64,000 nucleotides of DNA from Tamarix chinensis. Its lineage: Eukaryota > Streptophyta > Magnoliopsida > Caryophyllales > Tamaricaceae. The position numbers and the translations under genes are program-made. The notes below the pieces were generated by a model. The model was not told the origin of the DNA. It searched no databases and saw nothing but the letters and a program-made list of their open reading frames with translations. Shown here piece by piece: positions 62,805-64,000 of this stretch. The stretch is from positions 99,619,438 to 99,683,437 of the forward strand of contig CM060175.1 in assembly GCA_030549775.1 (NCBI GenBank). The letters are read 5' to 3'. Each line of letters opens with the position of its first letter. Position 1 is the stretch's first letter.

Positions 62805-64000
62805 CTAGACATAAGGAAAAGAAGAATAAGTTAATGCTAACTTGGATGTTCTTTTAAGATATCCCAATATCCTACTTCTTCCTTTACAATGTCCATTACT
62901 AGGATTACTTGTATACCTCAAAAGTTTGCATAAAGAAAATAAAATATCTGGTCTTATAATATGCATGGCATACATAAGACTTCCAATCGCACTGGCATAT
63001 TCTAATTGTGCAACCCCTCGATCATCATTAGTTGAAAGCTTTATACTAGAATCATATGAAGTATTTTCTTCTTTCACTCTAAGATAAAAATACTTCTAAA
63101 GTAGCTTATCTATGTAGTGAGATTGACTTAAGGTAAAACCCTTATCATGATTTTTTACTTTAATCCCCAAAATAACATCAACTTCATTAGGATCCTTCAT
63201 CTTAAACTTAGAAGTTAGATATTTCTTGGTTTCATTCATACCAAGGATGTTGGTACCAAATATCAACATGTCATCTACATAAAGACAAATTATAACTTCA
63301 TAGTCTCTAGTGAATTTAGAATAAAAGCATTTGTATGCACTATTATGTTTGAAACCATTTGACAATATTGTTACATCAAACTTATCATGCCATTATTTTG
63401 GAGCTTGTTTCAAACTATATAATGATTTCACCAATTTATAAACTTTATTTTTGTAACTAGGAAGAAAAAATCTTTTTAGTTGCACCATATAAAGTTCTTT
63501 CTTGATTTATCCATTCAAAAATATAGTTTTAACATCCATTTTATGCACATGGAGCTTTTATATGGATGCTAACGCCAAAAGAACTCTGATAGAATTTATC
63601 CTTGCTACTGGTGCATAGGTGTCAAAATAATCTATACATTCCTTTTGAGTAAATCCTTTGGCTTCCAATCTTCCATTGAATGTTTGTATAGAACCATCAA
63701 TATTATATTTTCTTCTCAATACCTACTTACAATAAATACGTTTAGATCTCAGAGACAAATCCACTATGACCCAAGTATTATTAGACAATATTGAGTCCAT
63801 CTCATCATTTATGGCCTCTTTCCAAAAATACACGTCTTGAGATGACATGTCTTCACTAAATTATTTGGGTTCATCTTCAATGTTAAATGCCATGGGTATT
63901 TTATTGAACAATTTGGTTCTAGTTTCCTCAACCAAGAAATCTATTGACTCAGTTGAAACAAATTCAGGACCCAAGGACTTATCTTTTCTTGTCCTTTGAT
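62805..64000 (-). pseudogene. copia reverse transcriptase, degenerate
   Basis: From the right edge: VYFWKEAINDEMDSILSNNT (about 63770-63830), KGFTQKECIDYFDTYAPVAR and HKMDVKTIFLNG near 63510-63650. The catalytic YVDDMLIFG is at about 63270-63300, followed by KYLTSKFKMKD, and YASAIGSLMYAMHIIRPDIL at 62950-63015. At least two in-frame stops (one replacing a conserved Trp near 63728) and frameshifts are seen. Confidence 0.88.

Larger units (their letters stand above)
61829..64000 (-). mobile_element. Ty1/copia element, degenerate, runs off the right edge
   Basis: Minus-strand order from the right edge: RT N-terminal part, RT core, RNase H, then polypurine tract and LTR. Integrase would lie beyond the window, as expected for the copia order in which integrase precedes RT. 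In-frame stops and frameshifts are frequent. Confidence 0.88.

Overview
The window is nuclear DNA of a flowering plant. It has spliced genes with GT-AG introns, a plant-type eS8 ribosomal protein gene with Site II and telo-box promoter motifs, two plant LOG-family genes, plant Ty3/gypsy and Ty1/copia retrotransposons, and a Cassandra-type TRIM. I cannot name the species. Host genes fill only a small part; most of the DNA is nested, decayed LTR-retrotransposon sequence, simple repeats and AT-rich spacer.

Left end (1-9.6 kb): a degenerate gypsy element on the minus strand (211-6416) lies upstream of the last exon of a Tim17/Tim22/Tim23-family translocase gene (7089-7318, plus strand). The element is probably inside an intron of that gene, whose earlier exons would lie left of the window. 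Convergent to it is a four-exon LOG-family gene (7851-9541, minus strand), whose phosphate-binding motif reads PGR instead of PGG.

Middle (9.6-52.5 kb): AT-rich spacer, a pair of ~1.8 kb direct repeats, and then a stack of very long LTRs (about 3.7-4.9 kb each), all without internal domains. Several start TGTAAC or TGAAATGCC, end in CA, and have 5-bp target-site duplications (ATACA, TGGTA, GTACC/ATACC). They are nested in each other in minus orientation from 19.4 to 36.7 kb and occur in plus orientation at 36.7-39.4 and 44.8-50.3 kb. They share an ordered architecture: an AT-rich 5' end, a ~1.1 kb pyrimidine-rich segment, a copy-specific tandem repeat block, an array of ~50-60 bp units with a short hairpin core, and a conserved 3' part. 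One copy (44784-50339) landed in the reverse transcriptase of an older gypsy element (42.8-52.5 kb). That copy was itself hit by a 648-bp Cassandra-like TRIM (47837-48484) with a 5S-rRNA-like segment in one LTR. A LINE fragment and a ~240-bp tandem array lie between.

Right end (54.9-64 kb): a second, intact-looking LOG-family gene (54880-56440, minus strand) is divergent from the five-exon eS8 gene (56929-60124, plus strand) across a 488-bp shared promoter region. A degenerate copia element on the minus strand runs off the right edge. The two LOG genes have identical intron positions and phases, and about two thirds of residues agree in exons 2 and 3, so they are duplicates now separated by about 45 kb of transposon mass.
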